Source: Clostridia bacterium (GTDB lineage: Bacteria > Bacillota > Clostridia > Oscillospirales > CAG-272). From it: a stretch of 9,425 nt of DNA. A program made the position numbers and the translations under genes. Of the stretch, positions 6,961-9,425 are shown one piece after another (position 1 is the stretch's first letter; each line of letters opens with the position of its first letter). Location of the stretch: contig JAFTMP010000109.1 of NCBI GenBank assembly GCA_017452335.1, forward strand, positions 1 through 9,425. Direction: 5' to 3'. The notes under the pieces were generated by a model. That model was not told where the DNA came from and ran no database searches. It was given only the letters and a program-made list of their open reading frames with translations.

Positions 6961-7769
6961 AAATAGTCATCGGAAAGTACGCGGGCTTTTGTCCCGGTGT
7001 GATGCGGGCGGTGTCCACCGTCTACAAGCTGCTTGAAGAGCAGAGCGCAGGGGAAATTTCCACTCTGGGTATGCTTATTCACAACCGTACCGTGACGGCA
7101 GAGCTTGCGCAAAAGGGCGTGGCGGTCATTGACCGCGCGGACCTTGAAGAAGTTTTTCGGCGGGCACTGGCAGGCAAAAAGCAAACAGTGGTCCTGCGGG
7201 CACACGGAGTGACCAAGGATCTGCTGGATCAGCTCAAAGAAATGCAGAGCCGCTGTCCTCTTTTTGAGGTGGTGGACTGCACCTGCCCCTATGTTCGAAA
7301 GATCCATCACATCGTCACCGAAAATACTACTCCGGAGCATACCCTGGTGGTGTTTGGCTCAAGGGTGCATCCGGAGGTGCAGGGAATCTGCTCTTATGCC
7401 AGAGGAGAGGTGCTGGTTGTGGAGAGCGCAGAGGAACTAAAAAACCAAAAATTGGAAAATAAACCCATAATTATGGTTTCTCAGACCACACAAAAATTAT
7501 TTGAGTGGGAAAAATGTCAAAAATTTTTCAAAAACATCTGTACAAATGCGAAAATTTTTGATACAATATGCAGTGTGACCGAAAACCGACAAAAGGAAGC
7601 AGTGCAGCTTTGCAAGGAGTGCGACGCGATGCTGATCATCGGCAGTAAAGAAAGCTCCAACACCATGAAGCTTTACGACATTGCCGTAAACAGCGCCCCC
7701 CGTGCTTATCTTGCAGAGGATGCATCGTCTCTTCCCAAATCCCGTTGGAGGTACATAAACTTGGAATAA
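6957..7769 (+). CDS. ispH: 4-hydroxy-3-methylbut-2-enyl diphosphate reductase (IspH), C-terminus lost by frameshift
   Basis: IspH is the [4Fe-4S] enzyme of the last MEP-pathway step, making IPP and DMAPP. This frame gives 270 residues. The three cluster cysteines are present: Cys12 in GFCPGV, Cys110 in DCTCP and Cys205 in DTICSVT. Other active-site groups visible are IHN (His42), RAHGV (His83), HPEV (His138, Glu140), VSQTT and GSKESSNT. The frame then ends in the unrelated sequence KSRWRYINLE. The expected final segment, LGITAGASTPDRIIEEV, is present but in the -1-shifted frame, continuous with the downstream S1 gene. One extra C in the CCC at 7741-7743 would restore LPKSPLEVHKLGITAGASTP and make an IspH-S1 fusion, a form known in Clostridia. 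As written, the protein lacks the Ser of TAGAS, which binds the substrate diphosphate, so it may be inactive. An A/T-rich stretch (7431-7572) lies within the gene. Confidence 0.88.
   Translation: MKIVIGKYAGFCPGVMRAVSTVYKLLEEQSAGEISTLGMLIHNRTVTAELAQKGVAVIDRADLEEVFRRALAGKKQTVVLRAHGVTKDLLDQLKEMQSRCPLFEVVDCTCPYVRKIHHIVTENTTPEHTLVVFGSRVHPEVQGICSYARGEVLVVESAEELKNQKLENKPIIMVSQTTQKLFEWEKCQKFFKNICTNAKIFDTICSVTENRQKEAVQLCKECDAMLIIGSKESSNTMKLYDIAVNSAPRAYLAEDASSLPKSRWRYINLE
7539..7567 (+). promoter_or_regulatory. Possible internal promoter for the S1 gene
   Basis: Inside ispH, TGTACA (7539-7544) and TACAAT (7562-7567) are 17 bases apart, with TGA directly before the -10 box (extended -10). The patch is distinctly A/T-rich compared with the rest of the operon. 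It would give S1 its own transcripts starting about 250 bases before its ATG. The Lys/Asn/Phe codons here may alone explain the pattern. Confidence 0.25.
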
Positions 7770-7819
7770 CTGCCGGTGCTTCAACGCCCGACAGAATAAT
7801 AGAGGAGGTTCATAAGAAA
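7740..7819 (+). other. Out-of-frame IspH C-terminal tail joined to the S1 frame
   Basis: Read in the S1 frame from 7745, this stretch encodes LEVHKLGITAGASTPDRII followed by EEVHKK, which is the conserved end of IspH. It continues without a stop into the S1 protein at 7820. The ispH frame runs past it to a TAA at 7767-7769. The sequence CCCAAATCCCGTTGG around the shift contains no in-phase X-XXY-YYZ slippery heptamer, so a missing base is more likely than programmed -1 frameshifting. The GAGGAGG that encodes the Glu-Glu pair also serves as a ribosome binding site for ATG 7820. Confidence 0.75.
7801..7808 (+). promoter_or_regulatory. Strong ribosome binding site deciding the S1 start
   Basis: AGAGGAGG ends 11 bases before ATG 7820. 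It is among the best Shine-Dalgarno matches in the window and supports separate initiation of S1 whatever the state of the ispH frame. The spacing is a little long, so initiation may be moderate. Confidence 0.6.
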
Positions 7820-8926
7820 ATGAACGAAATTCTTGAAAATGAAAATTTTGAAGAACTGCTGAATGAATCATTCAGAACTTTAAATACAGGGGATACGGTT
7901 ACCGGTGTGATCACATCTGTTTCGGCTGCGGAACTGACTGTGGACTTAGGCGCTAAAGTGACGGGTGTAATTCCCTACGACGAAGTTGCTGAAGATTCCA
8001 GCGTGGATCTGACCAAGGTCTACAAGGTAGGCGATACCGTGGTAGCAAGAGCAACCAGAGTATCCGACGTGGAAGGCATGGCAGTGCTGTCTGTAAAGCA
8101 GGCAGAGCGCACCAACAGCTTCCGCAAGATCGCTGACGCTGCTGAGGCAGGCGAGATCCTTTCCGGTAAGGTAACTGACGTTGTAAAGGGCGGTCTCGTT
8201 GTTTCCTGCAAGTACAACCGTGTGTTCATCCCCGCAGGTCAGAGCGGCGTTCCCAAGGATGGCGATCTGAACACCCTGAAGGGCAAGACCGTACGCTTCA
8301 AGATCATCGACATGGATCCCGAGAAGAGCAGAGCAGTAGGCTCTATCCGTGTTGTTGAAAGAGAAGAGAGAAAGGCAAAGCTGGAAGAGTTCTGGGCAAC
8401 CATCGAAGAGGGCAAGAGCTATACCGGTACTGTTAAGAGCCTGACCTCCTTTGGTGCATTCGTTGATCTGGGCGGTATCGACGGTATGGTTCACACCACC
8501 GAGCTGACCTGGGCAAAGATCAAGCATCCCTCCGAAGTGGTTAGCGTTGGACAGACCATCACTGTTTACGTGAAGTCCTTCGACCGCGAAAAGAAGAGAA
8601 TTTCTCTGGGCTACAAGAAGGCAGAGGATGATCCGTGGGTACAGTTCACCACCAAGTATGCAGTTGGTGATGTTGCGCCTGTAAAGATCGTTTCCTTCAT
8701 GAGCTTCGGTGCATTTGCAGAAGTTTTGCCCGGTGCTGACGGTCTGATCCACATTTCTCAGATCGCTGATAAGAGAGTGGAAAAGCCCGCTGACGAGCTG
8801 CAGATCGGTCAGGTAGTTGACGCGAAGATCGTAGGCATTGACGAAGAAAAGAAGAAGATCTCCCTTTCTATCCGTGCTCTGCTGGCTCCCGAAAGCGTTG
8901 AACCCGCAAGCGAAGACGCTGAATAA
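7820..8926 (+). CDS. rpsA: 30S ribosomal protein S1-type RNA-binding protein (four S1 domains)
   Basis: The 368-residue protein consists of four S1 (OB-fold) RNA-binding domains at about 22-94, 111-180, 198-267 and 281-353, with a short acidic tail (ESVEPASEDAE). Domains 3 and 4 show the classic forms SFGAFVDLGGIDGMVHTTEL and SFGAFAEVLPGADGLIHISQ, each ending in KKRISL or KKKISLS; domains 1 and 2 are more divergent. Such proteins bind mRNA at the ribosome. Bacillota S1 homologues have fewer domains than the six of E. coli and are not always essential for initiation. ATG 7820 was chosen from the AGAGGAGG site. The open frame extends back to 7745 and into the displaced IspH tail, so in the intact locus this was probably the C-terminal half of an IspH-S1 fusion. 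Its codon use (many GTT, GTA, CTG, GGT) differs from the GTG/GGC-rich neighbours, as expected for a highly expressed ribosomal gene. Confidence 0.9.
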   Translation: MNEILENENFEELLNESFRTLNTGDTVTGVITSVSAAELTVDLGAKVTGVIPYDEVAEDSSVDLTKVYKVGDTVVARATRVSDVEGMAVLSVKQAERTNSFRKIADAAEAGEILSGKVTDVVKGGLVVSCKYNRVFIPAGQSGVPKDGDLNTLKGKTVRFKIIDMDPEKSRAVGSIRVVEREERKAKLEEFWATIEEGKSYTGTVKSLTSFGAFVDLGGIDGMVHTTELTWAKIKHPSEVVSVGQTITVYVKSFDREKKRISLGYKKAEDDPWVQFTTKYAVGDVAPVKIVSFMSFGAFAEVLPGADGLIHISQIADKRVEKPADELQIGQVVDAKIVGIDEEKKKISLSIRALLAPESVEPASEDAE

Positions 8927-8939
8927 TTGAATTCCTATG

Positions 8940-8970
8940 AAAGCGAGGTGCGCAAGCGCCTCGCTTTTTT
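8940..8970 (+). terminator. Strong Rho-independent terminator of the operon
   Basis: AGCGAGGTGC (8942-8951) pairs with GCGCCTCGCT (8956-8965), with one T-G wobble. It is closed by a GCAA (GNRA) tetraloop, and two further A-T pairs extend the base. Six T residues (8965-8970) follow. It begins 14 bases after the S1 stop codon. Confidence 0.92.
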
Positions 8971-9007
8971 GCACAAACGATAAAGCGTATTGCTTTTGTA
9001 CCTGCTT

Positions 9008-9027
9008 GGGCAACCGGTGCCCTTTTT
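9008..9027 (+). terminator. Second, weaker terminator-like hairpin
   Basis: GGGCA (9008-9012) and TGCCC (9018-9022) enclose ACCGG and are followed by five T residues (9023-9027). It stands 38 bases after the main terminator and probably acts as a back-up on the + strand. The 5-bp stem is short. Confidence 0.45.
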
Positions 9028-9044
9028 AATGTCTGTTCGTGATA

Positions 9045-9076
9045 TTGCACAAATTTCTCTAATTGGTTTTGTGCAA
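9045..9076. repeat. TTGCACAAA inverted repeat
   Basis: TTGCACAAA (9045-9053) and its exact reverse complement TTTGTGCAA (9068-9076) are 14 bases apart. A third copy in direct orientation lies at 8969-8977, overlapping the end of the main terminator. The pair sits about 33 bases upstream of the next -35 box, so it could be an operator. No T-run follows. Confidence 0.4.
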
Positions 9077-9108
9077 AAGGTGGAAATTTGAACATTTTCA
9101 GTAGGATG

Positions 9109-9137
9109 TTGACTTGCTCTTTTGAATATGGTAAAAT
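9109..9137 (+). promoter_or_regulatory. Strong sigma-A promoter of the exported-protein gene
   Basis: The -35 box TTGACT (9109-9114) and the -10 box TAAAAT (9132-9137) are 17 bases apart, each one base from consensus. The expected start (about 9143-9145) coincides with a perfect hairpin, TTGGGA / TCCCAA (9142-9158, loop GAAAA), so the transcript would begin with a stem-loop. The AAGGAGG ribosome binding site follows at 9169-9175. Confidence 0.8.
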
Positions 9138-9181
9138 AAGGTTGGGAGAAAATCCCAATAAATTTAATAAGGAGGACCGTT

Positions 9182-9425
9182 ATGAAAAATCGAGTTCTGA
9201 AAGTCATTCGTTTCACGTCTCTTTTGCTGGTATCCTCCTATTTTTGCCCACCTTTTCGCTGTGGGCAGTGGAAGCGCCCGCGGCAGAGGAGCAAGGCACA
9301 GTACCGGAAGGCGTTACCGTGGTATCGGAGGACGAAAGCAAACGAACCGCCTTTGAAAAGCATTATTTGCTCTCCGACGGCACTTATTATGCCGTCAGCT
9401 ATGCAGAAGCCGTGCACGAGCAGGA
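9182..9425 (+). CDS. N-terminus of an exported protein, frameshifted in the signal peptide, cut by the window end
   Basis: A strong AAGGAGG site six bases before ATG 9182 starts MKNRVLKVIRFTSLLL, the basic and hydrophobic beginning of a signal peptide. In that frame the sequence then turns into a Cys/Arg/Pro-rich, non-protein-like string. The neighbouring frame (codons from about 9223) reads FAGILLFLPTFSLWAVEAP, a hydrophobic core and cleavage region, then an acidic mature part with TAFEKHYLLSDGTYYAVSYA. Adding one base near the T-run at 9222-9225 (or at 9241-9245) gives one continuous secreted protein. The 'R/K..KHYLLSDGTYYAVSYAEAVHEQ' pattern reminds me of the N-terminal region of large clostridial cell-surface proteins, some with RHS/YD repeats, but the visible part is too short to decide. 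It is either a sequence error or a broken gene. Its own strong promoter makes it a separate unit from the S1 operon. Confidence 0.6.
   Translation, partial: MKNRVLKVIRFTSLLLVSSYFCPPFRCGQWKRPRQRSKAQYRKALPWYRRTKANEPPLKSIICSPTALIMPSAMQKPCTSR

Noticed and set aside
6702..7340. Minus-strand open frame of 212 codons across the plsC-ispH junction
   Set aside because: It overlaps two clear genes in the opposite direction and its translation resembles no protein family.
7696..7701. Six-C run in ispH as the site of the frameshift
   Set aside because: The ispH frame stays protein-like beyond it (RAYLAEDASSLP matches the family), so the shift must lie later, near 7737-7745.
7731..7750. Programmed -1 frameshifting between ispH and S1
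   Set aside because: No in-phase slippery heptamer and no suitably placed upstream Shine-Dalgarno or downstream stem are visible; kept only as a lesser alternative to a missing base.
7946..9013. Long open frame of 355 codons on the minus strand opposite the S1 gene
   Set aside because: It mirrors the biased codon use of S1, crosses the operon terminator, has no recognisable domain, and lies against an unmistakable S1 protein.

Overview
The window looks like a chromosomal segment of a gut-type Clostridia (Bacillota, probably Oscillospirales-like). The evidence is near-consensus sigma-A promoters (TTGACA/TATAAT), AGGAGG-type ribosome binding sites, short U-tailed terminators, moderate GC with A/T-rich spacers, and the gene order FAD oxidoreductase - cmk - plsC - ispH - S1, which is a familiar Clostridia arrangement. 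The genus cannot be fixed from the sequence. All recognisable genes are on the + strand.

Layout. Bases 1-272 hold no gene. They carry an array of ATATCGA / TCGATAT boxes separated by small, mutually different hairpins (4-140), then two leader hairpins (214-251). A predicted lipoprotein of unknown function follows (273-992) and ends at a terminator (1010-1054). A promoter (1097-1125) then drives a short-N-terminus PrmC-like release factor glutamine methyltransferase (1154-1873) and probably a cytoplasmic family-43 glycosidase (1923-2798), closed by a perfect 10-bp hairpin (2812-2835). An MgtE magnesium transporter (2873-4240) follows.

A consensus promoter (4324-4353) starts a tightly packed housekeeping operon: HI0933/BaiN-type FAD oxidoreductase (4391-5626), cytidylate kinase (5666-6331), 1-acyl-glycerol-3-phosphate acyltransferase (6328-6960), IspH (6957-7769) and a four-domain ribosomal S1-type protein (7820-8926). 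It ends at a strong GNRA-loop terminator (8940-8970). The operon joins nucleotide supply (CMP/dCMP phosphorylation), phospholipid synthesis, isoprenoid synthesis and translation. Two ATGA overlaps suggest translational coupling of cmk, plsC and ispH.

A second terminator-like hairpin, a 9-bp repeat motif, a strong promoter (9109-9137) and a strong RBS then precede the start of an exported protein that runs off the window (9182-9425).

Two reading frames are broken by what look like single missing bases. The IspH C-terminal ITAGASTP segment lies in the frame of the S1 gene, as if a normal IspH-S1 fusion had lost one base near 7741-7743. The signal peptide of the last gene is out of frame with its mature part. 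Both sites lie near short homopolymers, so sequence error is a serious explanation. I see no dedicated new defence or biosynthetic system. The hairpin array and the split IspH-S1 junction are the parts most worth a second look.
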